This document shows, piece after piece, positions 36,398-50,753 of a stretch of DNA of 64,000 nucleotides. The position numbers and the translations under genes were made by a program. Positions within the stretch are counted from its first letter, which is position 1; every line of letters starts with the position of its first letter. The notes under the pieces were generated by a model, which was given only the letters and a program-made list of their open reading frames with translations, was not told the DNA's origin and did not search any database. The stretch comes from Utricularia gibba (lineage: Eukaryota; Streptophyta; Magnoliopsida; Lamiales; Lentibulariaceae), in contig NEEC01000031.1 in assembly GCA_002189035.1 (NCBI GenBank), positions 1 to 64,000 on the forward strand, written 5' to 3'.

Positions 36398-38776
36398 TCA
36401 TCTCCGGCTGAGAAGACTGTAAGAAGGCAAGTCTTCAAGGCATGAGATGTCCTCTTTCAGAAGTTCTTTCTCTAACTGATGCCGTGTTGCTTTCATCACG
36501 CTCTGGTTGCAGACATATCATGAGGAACAGCAGATGATGAGTCAAGGAAGTCTGAGATTCTCAGTGAGCAATACTCACGTTAAAGTCCATGTAAGAAGCA
36601 TGCATCGCCAGCCACAGGTGGTCCATTAGCTTGAAGGTGATACAGTAAAGAAGGTCGAATGCGAATTCATTTTCTGTCGAATGAAAAAAAAAAAAAAAAC
36701 AATGGACACTCGGTGAAGGAAGCTTTTAAACAAGGAACACATGATGATATCTATGATTTTACAGCAAAAAAAAAATATTGTTACAAGAAAGCAATAGTGG
36801 TCATGTGGATTCTGTTGTCGCAGTTATTACTGATGTGCCTTACCAGTTAGAAACTGCAAGAAGGTTGCACCCACGAGAGTTCTGGGTTTCACTGCGGATA
36901 TAGAACGCTGATTAACAAGCTAAAAATCAAACGACTGCATTTGCTTTGAGCAACTAAAAAGATATGTGCCTTTGAAACACTGAGAATTGAGCAATGTTTT
37001 ATGAAACCGAAGATTACTTTCCAAAAACAAACAAGCAAAACTGCACTTCTGTAGACGAAAACATTTGATATGAAGGCCGAAATATTGATATTGCTGCAGT
37101 TTTCATTTCGGATTAAGCAAAATAATGCACCCCTCACTACGAACGAAAGCAAAAGGCATACTCTGGTATGAAACAAAGAAAACATGAACGGTTTTGAAAA
37201 ATTAACAAGATATTGAATAAAGAGTACCAGCTTCAAGGTCAAGCATCTGAATGAGCATAAATGTAATGTTGACACCAGCAACAGCAAACGGGTACTCCCA
37301 TAACGCTCTGTCACCTTCCCTCTTATGGAGAAGCCCCTGAAATGATGTCTGTACACCAAGAACCATGCAGTTCAGCACAGAAAGCAGATGCTTACAGCAT
37401 TCCCATAGGAATGATCTAACAGAATGCATTCAGAGTGCACCAATGAACATATAACATAAAAAGAAAGCCAACAGAGGTGAAGTACACACTGGAAAATTCC
37501 GGGCAAAAAACAACAAGTTTTCCAGTGATATTAAGCCACCACCCCTGAAATGAAAAAAAAAAAAGCATTAGAGATCATGCTGATGAATCATTGAAGACAT
37601 AAACCTGTTGGGATATACCGGAAATCAGTAGAGGGGTCTTTTCCCTGCCAACCCATTTCTTTCCACTGCTCTGATATTAAACCACTAAACTCCTCATCAG
37701 GAAACGCAGCATACCATAATGCCCTCAGAGTTTCCTGCATTAGAAGAAAAGATGAGAAGGATCATAATAGATGTATCACTATGAATTGGCTTCTAAAAAC
37801 TCAGTAGACCATACCCGATGTTCTGAAAGTGAACTATCGTAGGCAATATCTATTCGATTCTGTAGTCTCAGTAAGCATTCCTCCTAACAAAAAGACACTG
37901 ATCAAGCGTTGTGACCTGATGCTCTTTTAAACCAAATAACTATACGAATAATGCATAGTGGCATAAACCACAATGTAACTTGTTATAGCCTCAGTAGCTT
38001 CTAGGTATATTCCTGTGAAAGTATATATGTAAAACATGTACCAGAAACTTCATAAAAAGGGCAGAAGTTCAAAAATATGATTTTCAGGAGATGCTGCGGG
38101 TAGTGAATATACAGAAAATTTTCAAAGAAAACATTAAGACAGAGGTAGTAATTCAAAACCTGAAGAGGAGTTAAATCAAACGATGGGCGACCATCATTTT
38201 CTCTAGCATGAACACAGACACATGACAAGCCCCTGCCTAGCCAGGCAGCAGATCCAGCCACAACATCCGCTGTAAACACAGATCAACGGGGAATCTCAAG
38301 CTGTACCCATTCAAGTATAATCATACAAATTCAGTCCATACACTTTAAGAACCAGGGTCTTAAACCAATGCTGAGTAACTTATCTCGCTATTTAGCCTGT
38401 CCTGTAACCCTTAAAGTGGATTATGAACTTCTTTTTACTTTCAATCAAATGCACATTTCCTCTCTAGAGTAATAGAATAGATAAAGAAGTCATAGCAACG
38501 AAGAACATGGCCATTATAGGTTGATGCAGGAAGAAAAGCAATACGGACTAAACTACAGCGAACCAGCGACAAAAAAAACAGTTAAATCTATCAGATTACC
38601 CATACAGTACCTTCCTCTAGAAAAAACAAAGCTTCTTTCCCAAGAACATACAGAGCGAACCCAAAACAAAGAAAAGAAACCAACAAACCAGAAGTAGAAT
38701 GGCACGCAGTTCCTCGATCAAGCCCTTGGGGAATCCGCCTCACCGCAACAAAGGATCCAACCCCTCGATCATCCAT
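36398..38776 (-). CDS. ELMO domain-containing protein
   Basis: This is a plant ELMO/CED-12 domain protein. In animals such domains work with small GTPases; the plant role is not settled. Nine exons: 38689-38776, 38160-38269, 37815-37883, 37619-37734, 37490-37544, 37228-37348, 36844-36891, 36579-36673 and 36398-36502. All GT-AG with closed phases, 268 aa. Landmarks: MDDRGVGSFVAVRRI, DVVAGSAAWLGRGLSCVCV, ALWYAAFPDEEFSGLISEQW, KEMGWQGKDPSTDFRGGG, SLENLLFFARNFP, WEYPFAVAGVNITFMLIQML, FDLLYCITFKLMDHLWLAM and the end LEDLPSYSLLSRR. It is intact, with no frame disruption. Confidence 0.94.
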
Positions 38777-40808
38777 TTCCCCAACCGCGACTCCCTTTCA
38801 AGCAGATTCCCCACTTCCAAACTCAAGATTCTAATCCTCTTCACAATTCCCGGCACAAATCAACCGTCCAGCTTCGCCCCGCCAGAGATTCAAGATCTAC
38901 AAAATCTCAGTTTCGTGGATGCAGCGCATCCAACCGCCGCAATTCAAATGCACGCCGCCGCCTCTGAAACTACGGCGGCACAAGGCTTTATCGATCCCTA
39001 TACGTACGCATGCGTGTGTGCGTGTATCTCTGTGTGTAAATTTTCGTACATATAGATAGAGAGCGAAAATGGAGGTTGCGTTGCCCGGGTTCTGGTTTTC
39101 TTTCTCCTGTTCTTCTTCGTCTTCTTGAAGCTCCTGGATTTTCTCATAACGTCTCGTTATAAAGTGCTCCACGCCCACGGACTAACGTTGCCGTTACTCT
39201 TAAGCAATTAAATAAATCAAAAAATGAATAATCCAGAAATATATATAAAAATATATTAAATTAAACAAAAAAGCACCCGATGGCGATAATCATGTTTCCT
39301 TATAAAGCTGCCTGCTTTTCCAACTGGAGACATCACCACCCAAAAATGATTAATTCATCATTTAAGAAAATATGTTTAAAAATCCGACTATGATGAAATC
39401 AGTTTATGCAACGTTTAGAGGTAATTTTATTTAAAATTAACTTTAGATACTAAGTTTTATTTCAAAGAAACAATTTCAAACTTCTTACATATGCTTGTTG
39501 AGAAGAAAGGGAATGTTTTGTTTTGATCCCACAAAGTCTAGCAACTTTAATGTGAGTTGTCTATTACGACTTCATAACATATTGGAACCATCCCTAGTGG
39601 GTGTTCCTAATGAATTTATTTTTTCAATTTCTAAGAGTCTCTTTGATACAATTCCAGTTTCAATAAAAATACTTATAGGATTGATTCTCAAACAAAACAC
39701 ATACTATTTCTACTTTACGTAAAGTTGAAGTAGTAAAATGCTTCAATTTTTTGAGAAAATGAGGAATCTATACTCCAATAAAAACTAAAGTAATTCTATA
39801 ATAACTTTTTAGTAATTTTTTTTGAAGTTGCAGACCTTAATTGATTTTTAAGTAATGATTTTTTTTTACCCCAACAGCTACCAAATGCGTAATTATTGGG
39901 AAACAAATAGTGATCTGAGTTGGGCATTTGATCATGTGCTATATTAAAAAAATGATTATTTTTAATATAATTTTTTAAGAAATAAATAAAAGGTGACTGA
40001 GATTTGAAAATAAATTATAATGGGAAGTGGGAAGGGTTATCGGAGAAGGGAACCCCGAGAGGATAAGGGATCAGATTCATTGTGGGTCCCACATCATATG
40101 GAGCACATTGGCTGCTGGGCCCCATTTGAAAGGCTCCAACGTGATCCCACGGACGTGATGCCCTTTCTTACTTTCTGAGTCAGTGCGCTACAACAAAACC
40201 CCCTCTTTTTTTATTCTTTTAAATTAAAATACAATTATAATAAAAAAGTGGGAGGTATGTATACCATCATTTTCGGTTCCCATGTGATGGTGGGCATCCA
40301 TCCACTTCCATGGGCCGTGGATTGTACCATACCCATCACATTTAATGCACTTATAACAAACACACAAATAACGCCATCCTTTTAGAAATCATTTTCAATT
40401 TAATAGTGATGCATGGACTAAATAATTATATTCTTATTGCAAATTTGATATATTTATTTTTAAAAATATATTTATAAAACTTATGCATATAGTTGTTTCT
40501 ATTTGTTTACATATAAATAATTAAAATATATTTGGAAAAACATTTGGATATTTACAATTTTAATGGGTATAATTTTATTATTAAAGAAAAGTAACAACCT
40601 AACCGGGGCCCACATGTTTTTTGAAGGAGCACAAATGGTATTTCCAGTTATGGGGCAATGCAAATGGCGAATGTTGATGGTCCTCAGGGGCAATGAATGG
40701 AAATTGGCTTTCAAGTACAGCAAGACAGCCGCAGGCATAGTTAGACAAACCAGCAACATTGATTTCCACACACAGTTTTGCATTCCCAGAAGGGTTGTAG
40801 AGAGAGGC
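38777..40808. other. AT-rich intergenic region
   Basis: 2 kb between the ELMO start and the E2 stop. It includes a GT-rich stretch near 39010-39045 in the likely ELMO leader. No gene is recognised. Confidence 0.5.
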
Positions 40809-41974
<1,166 letters not shown>

Positions 41975-42481
41975 CGATCCAATCAAAGCAAATCACCCTG
42001 ATCGCTCAATTTCTTATCTTTAGTCGAAGAACGCCACGAGCGGAAGAAGAGAAAAAGTTCACAGCTTTTTCTTCCACGAAATGGATGGCGATTGGTGGGT
42101 CAATGACCGATTTTAAATTAATATACGTGTGAAAAGTTTTCTCCAGGGATTATTTCCTGCACCAATCAAATACAGGGGACCGTGGGTTAACTAAAGTAAT
42201 GGTCATTCTCATAATACAGAGGTAAATTTCTAGTGATTCTCATTTCCAGGTTTCGAGCTTGGCTCTTTTCCAAGGAAACTGTCCAAAACAGTGTAAGAGA
42301 ACAGATGCTGAAACAACCTCCAAGTCCCAATTTTGAAATTTTAAAACATTATGCTACAAACAAACAGTATTACTTCCAAAGACCGATGAAACCGATTCAT
42401 CTTCAAAAACCTCGGTTTATCGTAGCAGCATTCCTTCTACTTCTATTTGAATAGGCATTGAAAGCAAACAACTCACCGCCT
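41975..42481. other. spacer between E2 start and RWD-RING stop
   Basis: 507 bp with the E2 promoter/leader and the 3' end of the next gene. The short plus-strand frame at 42233-42454 has no family features. Confidence 0.5.
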
Positions 42482-44775
42482 TTACCTTGGGTCAGTACCT
42501 TTTCTGATCCATTGCTTTGCTTCTTTTTTTGCATTTTGGGGCCTGAAATTTCTCAGGGAAGAATTGCTGTTATGCTTCCTGGAGGTACGCCCACGCCATG
42601 AGCTTCCCTGGTCTGGACAATAGCTGGCTGCTGGAACTTCTTTCTGAGACTCCGTGCGCTCATCACTCACTTCTGTTGAGTGCACAGCAACTGGCTGTGG
42701 AAGAAACATCCCGGGCATCAACACCTCATTCCTTTTAGGCTCAATCAATCCATTGTTTTCGTGCTGGAGTTTCAAGACGGCATCATATTTTTGTCTCCTG
42801 AACTTCTCATGATCGGATTGAAGAAGAATGTCTTCATCAGTGTCATTCTCACTCGGGTCCTGTGATTAAAAATTGTTGTCAGATGCTCGAAGGATTTACA
42901 AGTAAAGAGACAAGCATTTAGTCTGTGAGTTTAGGTAAATTTAGGCAATATGGTTTTGGGCAAAGCAAAGGATTCAAATACATCTAGGAGGCTGCAGCTA
43001 GGATTAGAATTATATAGGTGAATGAATGGTGTCATGTCGAAAAGTAACTAAAATAAGTGAACAATTACAGCATTAAGGGGTGCCATTAAGTAAATGTAAT
43101 AGAATAAAACGTAGTTAAGAGCATATGGCATCAACTGAAAAAAAAATTATGTGATGAATTAACACTAAAACTCTACCATGTGGGTGAAGCTCCCAACCAA
43201 GTCCAAGACATGCTCGATGTCCTTTGCAAGAAAAACTTTACGACAGACCGGACAGTTTCCTGTTTTTCCTTCCATCATGAAAAAGATGATTAAATGATGG
43301 ATAAAGAAGCCTAAACAACAAACTAAAAGCATCGAGTACATGTTTCAGCAGAAAAAACCTTTTTGATCTTCTTCAGTTCTTACTGACGAAGATGAACCTG
43401 TATCCTCCGTGCTTTCTGTCTGGATCCAATTCCACCACCTCACTATGCAGTCACTATGATGGTAAGATGTATAAGACCCTATCAGTATCTAAATTAAAGT
43501 GTGTGTGTGTGTGTGGAGGGGGGGGGGGGGATGCGGTGGATATGAACACTCACCAATGAAAGCAATGGAAACAAGACATTAACTTCATAAAGGGCTTAGT
43601 GCTGCTCCCTGCATCCTTATCAAGTAATGAATACAAGCACAAGGGACAATCTCCATCTGGATGATTCATACTAGAAAGCTGCTCTACGCCTTCCTGACAT
43701 AAACAATGCCAGAAGGAGGTCAAAAAAGGTTCACAATGACTGCAATAGAGCTGATTTTTTAACCTCACAAAGGGCTACAAGCATTAAGCCAGACGAAAGC
43801 TCAGAAGATTTGTTGTGTATGGAATTTATAAGAGACCTCTGGCGCTGCTCATCAAGACCCTTGGAGTCAATAACTTCAACATCAGGTGGCTCTTCAGGGT
43901 ACTGCAGAAACAATGTTACATATCTTTTGTTACCATCCAAAAGGGTAAACATTCTCTGTGACGACAGAACGAGTCACATACTGATAAACTGCGGACTACC
44001 AAGAGCAAGATGTAAATAATATATGAGAAAAACAGCAGAAGCTTCCGTGCAACCTTTTAGTTGTAAAATAGCAAGTTCATGCGAGCATAATCACCTTAGG
44101 ACCAGCTAGTATCCTGATAGTGGCTCCAACAAACTGCAAAAAATCACTACTTTCAACATTGATTATCATTGCAATTATCTCGATTAACACCCCAGCATGA
44201 AAGAAATGCATAATGACCTTGTTGTCAATTGGATAGACATTTAAAGCACAATCATTTAAATTAATGGCAAATTTTCTAGAGGAAAACATAAACAGGCCTA
44301 TTTTTTTGGTCAGGCATGCCTGTCTGAAAGCGAGTAAAAAAACAAAAAAAGTTGAACCTCCTAAAAATTTGCACGGTCAGTTACCTGGTAAACAACACCC
44401 ATAAATGGATACAGGTTACCGTGATAGCTACACATATGCACTAAAAAGCCAAAGAAATGGTGGATGAAATCTTTTTTGTCTGATTATGGAGCTAGAAACT
44501 CATCCTTTTCTAAAAAAGCTTAATATATTTCCCTGGATAGGCAGCACTGAATTTCACCAACCGAAATCCACAAAAATCTGATAGTTACATAAAAAACGCT
44601 GAAACAGCAACCTTTCAGCGAGAAAGAAAAGCGCATACCTGCTGAGAGAAGACATCAGCCGTTCGAGGCTGAAGATGAACAACGAGATGTGGGGGTATGA
44701 TTCGATGACATCACAATCATCGCCATACACCGCCTGAACCGCTTCAACTTCTGCAATCACTTCCTCATCTGCCAT
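42482..44775 (-). CDS. RWD-RING E3 ubiquitin ligase (RNF25 type), frameshifted in exon 1
   Basis: This is the plant counterpart of the RWD plus RING ligase RNF25/AO7. Seven exons: 44639-44775, 44095-44133, 43764-43901, 43554-43693, 43359-43453, 43177-43259 and 42482-42859; about 336 aa. The RWD domain starts MADEEVIAEVEAVQAVYGDD, then YPEEPPDVEVIDSKGLDEQR. The RING spans exons: DCPLCLYSLL, KLMSCFHCFHC, DCIVRWWNW, and GNCPVCRKVF. A charged C-terminus ends AKQWIRKGTDPR. Exon 1 loses frame in a run of five C (plus-strand G 44691-44695). One more C gives a family-like PPHLVVHLQPRTAD and closes the splice phase. It lies beside an E2 gene, probably by chance, and is head-to-head with the RGG-protein gene. 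Confidence 0.88.
43501..43530. repeat. (GT)7 and G13 tract in RWD-RING intron 4
   Basis: Seven GT units at 43501-43514 are followed by GGA and thirteen G at 43518-43530, inside the intron between exons 4 and 5 of the RWD-RING gene. Its length is likely to be unstable or misread. Confidence 0.8.
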
Positions 44776-45171
44776 CTCCGCCGGAGACGCTGCTAATTCC
44801 CGGCAAGTTCCTCTTCAAATCGCGCCGGTTTCCGATTAGTCCATATGCTTCCGGCCATGCTTTCAGAATTAAAGAAAGCCCGTTTTAGTAGTTGTTCAAG
44901 GCCCAAATATTTTAATGGGCCTCAGCCCAGAGAATACCGTATATTTAAATCTCCGTGTCTCTCGATTGCTCTGGATAAGCATTAATCTCCGCCTTTGTAC
45001 TGTGGTGTCATTGCGGCTAGGGTTTGGCGAAGCACTTCGTTTTCTTCACGTCTTAGTATCTCCAGATCTGGTTCTTCTCTTGAAGATGGAGAATACGGGT
45101 TTCAGTTGAGGGAGTTGCGTGTGTGATCATCGTAAGGTTGGGCTTTTTCTGTCTGGTGCCTCTTCGAGGAA
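44776..45171. promoter_or_regulatory. bidirectional promoter between RWD-RING and RGG genes
   Basis: 396 bp between two start codons pointing apart. GGCCCA at 44900-44905, TGGGCC at 44916-44921 and AGCCCA near 44924 form a compact site II cluster near the middle, readable in both directions. Use as a shared promoter is inferred from position. Confidence 0.6.
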
Positions 45172-47017
45172 ATGGCGACATTGAACCCATTTGATTTGTT
45201 GGGGGATAATGATACCGAGGACCCGTCGCTGTTGATTGCTGCTAGTCAGCAGAAGGTCGAGCCCAAGAAAAGCCCGGCTTTGGCAGGTAAGCAGCCGCCG
45301 CCGGCGCAGAATAGGGAGGCCACCGTACCGCAGGCTAAGCTTCCCTCGAAGCCTCTCCCACCTGCTCAGGCTGGTAATTGTTTATATAGCTATGATTTTT
45401 AGTTTATTTTCAGATGGAGCTGACTTGTTTTCGTACCTTTTTGTGCTATTAAAGTTGTGCCTTTGTTCTAATATCCTATCATTGGTTAATGCCTACTATG
45501 GTTAAGGTGTGTTGATTGATAACCAGTGAATCCACCAGCCAAGCATGAATATGGACCAGTGTATTCATATTTCAATATTTTATGTTTTGTTATTGACTTT
45601 GCACTCGTATTAAAATAGTCAGAGAAGCTAGATCCGAATTTACCCGAGGAGGTCGTGGCAGTGGGCGTGGATATGGACGTGGGCGTGGAGCTGGAGGAGG
45701 CTCTTATAGAGATTCACAGAACAAAGAAAATTCTTTTGGTTCTGTTGATGTCCCAGCCCGACAGGGTGCTGTTGATGGTTCTGATGCTGGTAAAGCTTCT
45801 GAAAGGCGCCCTGGGTATGCTGGTAGTCCCCGTGGCGCACCTCGTGGTGCTCGAAGAGAAGGGTTCGGCAATGGGGAAATTGGGGATGGAGATAGGGACC
45901 GTCCTCACAGGACCTTTGACCGCAGAAGTGGAACTGGAAGAGGGTATGCATGGCTTTTTGTGTTAGATACTCATAATTTTTTTTTTCTGGAAATATAAAT
46001 TAAATGTGTCTTTCGAGATCCATCCGTTCTAATTGATGTTGAAATTGACACTTGATTAACCACTGACTGATGCTAAGCGTTTTTACTCGCAGAAGTGACA
46101 TCAAGAGAGGTGGAGCTGGCAGAGGCAACTGGGGTACCCAGGCCGATGACGTGGCTCAGTGAGTATTTTATTCGTTTTAGTGTCCTCAACACCACAGGAA
46201 AACTGAACACGTTGATTTCGTGTATTTGTAGAGGGACTGAGGAAGTAGTGGCCAAGGAAGAGCAGAAACCAGTCAGCGAAGAGAAGCCTCAAGCTGAAAA
46301 TGAGCCTCCAACAGATGGAGACAAGGAGGCGTCTGCAAAGGAAGTTGAAGGAAAGGAAGCTGAGGACAAGGTGAGGAACATCCTAAGCTCATTTCATTTT
46401 CTATGCTAACAAAGCAAACCACGTTAAGACAAGTTTTCTGTCTATTCGAATGCAGGAGATGACGCTTGAAGAGTATGAGAAGCTTCTTGAGGAGAAACGG
46501 AAGGCACTGTTGGCACTGAAAACCGAGGAAAGGAAAGTGGATACCAAGGAATTTGAATCAATGCAACAACTTTCAAAGAAGGGTGGTGGCGATGTATTTA
46601 TCAAACTGGTTAGACTCACTTCATTTGCGGCAAAAACATAATTTGTACAGTGCACGCTTCTTATTTTCAACTAGACTCCATCTTCACAGGGGTCTGACAA
46701 GGATAAGAAGAAGGAACTTGCAGAGAAAGAGGAGAAAGCCAAAAAGGTAATATTCAGCAACCCTTCGTTTTGGTCATCTAAGTCGCACCGCCCACTTCTC
46801 TCATCCTTAACTCCTATCCTCTCGTGCGGTCCAGTCTGTTAGCATCAACGAGTTCCTGAAACCTGCCGAGGGTGAGAGGTACTACAACCCCGGTGGACGT
46901 GGGCGAGGCCGTGGCCGTGGCCCTCGAGGTGGATACACTGGAGTTAGTGGCTTGACCAGTAACAAGGACTTGGGCATCGAGGATCCTGGGCAGTTCCCCA
47001 TCTTAAGTGCAAAATGA
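45172..47017 (+). CDS. RGG-repeat RNA-binding protein (RGGA/SERBP1-like)
   Basis: This is a plant hyaluronan/mRNA-binding family protein with Stm1-like N-terminus and RGG boxes, binding RNA and linked to stress responses in Arabidopsis RGGA. Seven exons: 45172-45373, 45619-45943, 46093-46158, 46232-46370, 46456-46608, 46690-46746 and 46835-47017. Phases close to 374 aa. It begins MATLNPFDLLGDNDTEDPS. A first RGG patch reads GGRGSGRGYGRGRGAGGG, then HRTFDRRSGTGRG and RGGAGRGNWG. The central HABP4 segment is EMTLEEYEKLLEEKRKALL, and the end has NPGGRGRGRGRGPRGG and LGIEDPGQFPIL. It is intact despite long GC-rich exons. Confidence 0.94.
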
Positions 47018-47698
47018 GACCTTTTCTTATGGTAACTTCTGGACCACTGCATCAACGTTGGTTTTTGTCAGCCGGGGCTGGAGTTCATCAGAACTGGTCT
47101 GCTATATTGTCGTCACCTGATGTTGCATTTTTGTTCCTTGTCTTTGTCTTTTTTACTGGAAAAATGTCCTCAAGGTCAATGTGTCAGCTACTGCTAGATA
47201 CTGAATCGCCAGTTCTTTTCTGCTTGGTAAATTTTGCTGTTCATTTCGGGCCTGAATTTGCCTGTTGGTTAGACTTATTATCGTTGACAAAACTAACTCA
47301 AGTTTTTTTTCTTTTGTTATCTAATCTCAATTATGGGCTAAATACCTTTACTGAAACGCATAGAAAATAAACATAATGTCATAAAATGGAAACATGTCTC
47401 GCCGGAGGCGTCAGAAAAATTTTGGCATTCCAAGTTACAGAAAACGGGGAGCCAAGTGTTGGGAGCTCGGGCAAGAATGCCCCATGGAGAAGAAGTATGG
47501 AAGGAGACGAAGATGCGAAGAAGAACGTAGACCAGAAAATTATTACAATAAACTACTCATGTTAACCGTTTTTCCCAACGGTCACAGGAAACCGCCACCT
47601 TTTTTCACCCGCGAGTTTGTATCGCTTTCTCATTTTCCCGCACTAGTTTGAAGCGATCATCTCCGGCGCGACGCTTGGTGCCAGCCAAGCGTCGGTGA
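47018..47698. other. intergenic region
   Basis: 3' end of the RGG gene and promoter of the RKD gene. Frames at 47014-47651 are without family features. Confidence 0.5.
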
Positions 47699-49213
47699 AT
47701 GGATACCGAACTTGCCAACTACTTCCAAGAGCTTACTCCCCAAGATATCTCCTTTTCTTCCTGGCTTTCGGATGAGAATCCTACTCTCGGCCTGCCGGAA
47801 CTTCCCCCCACCAGAATCAACCTTCGGGGAAGATCCGGTTCACGGCATCGACGTTGCGGGTGACCCGTCTCACGCTTCTAATGTCTTGGCCGTCTTCAAC
47901 GGGGCAGATGAAGGTGCGGATGTATCCACGGCGGGTGTATCATCAGTTCCACTTGGAGAAGGCAGCAGTTGCCGGAACCCTGTTGATTCGTTGCCCGGCT
48001 TCGGATACTCCAACCCCGAATCGCAATTCTCCTGCTTTTGCTGCCAAACCCTGAGAGAGATCACTCATTTCAATGGTTCTGTTGTGTTCATCCCATAGCT
48101 ATAAAAAGAACAAAATTGGTGGAAGACTTAACAGCAGTTGTATGTGTCGTTCCAGGATTAGACGTCAAGCGTATTGAGATTCATGGAAGATTAGGGATAA
48201 TCACACATGCTGTTCTATCTAAGCAAGATTTCGATTCGGCTGTTCCAACTCCGACCAATCGATTCATAGAGTAAGCCGCAAGTCGAGATCCAAATGAGAA
48301 AGAACTGCATCAGAGTAGTCTCAGTGTCAGGTTCTGAGTTGCTTTTTATTCTATTCCTCTTACATTGTAGTCTCAGCATGGAGGGCACCCGGAAGGTTAA
48401 GAAGTTCTTGCTCCATTACTTCAAGACCTGCGAGGAAGAAGGGTACTTCCCGCTTGAAGATCCTCTCTTCCCCTTCTACGATGCACTTTCCGTCGGATCC
48501 AACGTCTTGGATGGCTTCATTTCTTCGTCTCCGGACAATACAGGTTCGTTCATACGTAAATGCGTGTAGCCATCTGCTAGGCTTCTGGGAGAGTACCTGT
48601 GATTTACTCCCTGTCAATGAATGGACCTGTAGATGTTATAGATAGTTTTCGATTTCTCTTTTAACTTGATTCCCTTGTGAAGATGATGCCCTTGTAGAGG
48701 AGAAGCAGAAAATGAAGCCACTGGATGGTGAAAGCAGCGCAGAATATAAGAAGGTTTCCCTTTCCAAACAGGTAGGACTGAAGGCGTTGCTTAGTTCGAG
48801 GCATTTGTAAGATTGAAAGCTTACTGCTCTACTGGCATGAGCAGCGTGAAAGAACACGGAACTTGAAGATGAAGGACTTGAAAGACTACTTCGATCTTCC
48901 GATGGAAGACGCTGCCCGGAGGATGAACGTTTGCCCCACCGTGATCAAGAAGATATGCCGTAGAAGCGGGGTGGAACGATGGCCTCATCGGAAGGTAGAT
49001 ACCTATCTCCTCAACCGATCCTTGCTCTCGTTGAACAACATCTTTTATGACGTCGTTTTTATGTACATGCAGATCAAATCCATTGAAGGGAAGATATCGC
49101 GAAAGCTGAAGAAACTCGAATCGAAGGACGAGGACGAGAGGGAGAGGGCGCGAGCAGATATAAGAAAGCACAGGAAGGAGCTGGAAAGGATATACCAGGA
49201 GTACTCCCGGTAG
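47699..49213 (+). CDS. RKD-type RWP-RK transcription factor, frameshifted in exon 1
   Basis: This is an RWP-RK domain protein of the RKD group, regulators of egg-cell and early embryo identity. Six exons: 47699-48075, 48156-48270, 48371-48543, 48683-48771, 48845-48994 and 49073-49213. After correction it is about 347 aa. The start is MDTELANYFQELTPQDISF. Later blocks are SQFSCFCCQTLREITHFNG and RIEIHGRLGIITHAV. The RWP-RK domain is LKMKDLKDYFDLPMEDAARR, NVCPTVIKKICRRSGVERWP, HRKIKSIEGKI, followed by a charged coiled coil (KLKKLESKDEDERERARADI). The frame changes at the six-base C run 47804-47809. Here one C too many, not too few, explains it (LPELPPPEST). Its 3' end converges on the DUF1005 gene. 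Confidence 0.87.
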
Positions 49214-49381
49214 ATCATTCTGATGCATGACTTGTAAATATGAAGCACAGATGTAGAAGAGGAAAACGGGTTCATGAATAAAACTACTGGGAATTCTGCA
49301 AAAACTAAGCATAACAACAGCATAAGCGAACTTACATCAGAGAGGAAGGTGTTCTGTACATGTCGAGAACGAGGAACCCTG

Positions 49382-50753
49382 TCATGAATGGTGGCTCGAC
49401 CGCCGGTGCTTCCGCCGGAAAGGCTTACAGGCTTCGATACTGAGGTCGACTGCAGCGGCCAGAGCCATGAATATTGCCGCATCCTCGACGCAAGTCACAT
49501 GGCGGAGGGCGAGTTGTACTAGTGGCTTGCTTGGTTTCCCTTCTCCGAGTACTCTGCATCTCATGACAAATCCACACTGGGAAGGGTTAAGGCAAGCGAA
49601 ATCTCCACTGCTTTGAGGACTGGGTAATGGGGTCGCGTTCCCAGGTTGGGTATGCCGATCGGTGTCGATGAAAAACTCGCCACCCTTTTCAGCATTGAGA
49701 GTCACTTCGGACATGAGAAGCTCCCCTGCATCATGAACATCAGAGAGGACATGGAAGCGGAAGCAAATGGAGTCACGAACACCTCGCTCTCGCCATGCTT
49801 CCAGTTTACCCCACGGCTGCCAGCTCTCCGGCCTGCAGGCATCCGGACGGACGATCAGCCAGGCTCCTGGGTTGGATTTAGCCACCCAATCACAACCGGT
49901 TGATGGGACAAATGGAGTGGTTATGAAGGCGGCTGCAACAGCTGAACCAGAGAGATCATGTATCTTAACCTTCCATCCCCTTCTTTCTCTTCTTTCCTTC
50001 TCGTTGTTTGATCCATCAACGGTGTTCAGCCACGCTGCGCTCAGTGGATCCATGGGAGATACCCTATAGTTATAGCTGTTTTTTTCCGGTCAGAAAACAA
50101 GAAATGAAAAGGTTGAAGGAACTAAAACAAGCAGCAATTGCAAGTCACCTGTCACGGCTGAACTTGCAGCTGAAAATAGGCTGCTTCACAGAGCCCTGGA
50201 GCTGAACAATCTGTGGACTCAGCTTCGTCTCATCTTCAAACTGAAATACGTATCGAGGATCTGGATTCAGCTTCACTTTGAGATGAAGCTCTGCCCCAGG
50301 TTTTCCAGAATCCTGCTTGTTTTTGCCGATTCCAACCCACCCGTTGACGAGAACAATAGGCTTTCCTTCTCCCCATTCAGGAGAGACATTCAATCTGAAC
50401 ACCCCAATTGGCTTTTTGATGACAACACCACAGTTAGAGTCCTTCTTCCTCGTAAACACGCCTATCTCGAGACAAGCATGTGAAGCATAGAAGCAACTAG
50501 GGGCCAGCAATGCTCTCAAATCTGATTCTTCAAGATAGAAGCTGGAGACAACTGTGTGAGCAGTAGGATTTGCTTCAGGGGATGTTACATAAGGAATTGT
50601 CGTCGTTTGCACAGGGAAGCCACGAAGACGAATCTCACAAATACAAGGAGCTGATAAAGCAGGAACGCACGAGTTCCCGGCAGCAAGAACCGTCTCAGGA
50701 ACTCGAATTCCAAGCGAACCAATAGATAGCCGGATGAAATTCTGAGGGTCCAT
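49382..50753 (-). CDS. DUF1005 family protein
   Basis: Two exons: 50149-50753 and 49382-50075, GT-AG, phase closes to DSYNYRVSPMDP; 432 aa. The start MDPQNFIRLSIGSLGIRVP and blocks FYLEESDLRALLAPSCFY, KKPIGVFRLNVSPEWGEGKP, PRYVFQFEDETKLSPQIVQL, AAAFITTPFVPSTGCDWVAK, NPGAWLIVRPDACRPESWQP and the end RRKHRRSSHHS define this plant-only family. It has no known catalytic motif and no clear signal peptide or membrane span. Function is unknown. The gene is intact. Confidence 0.92.
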
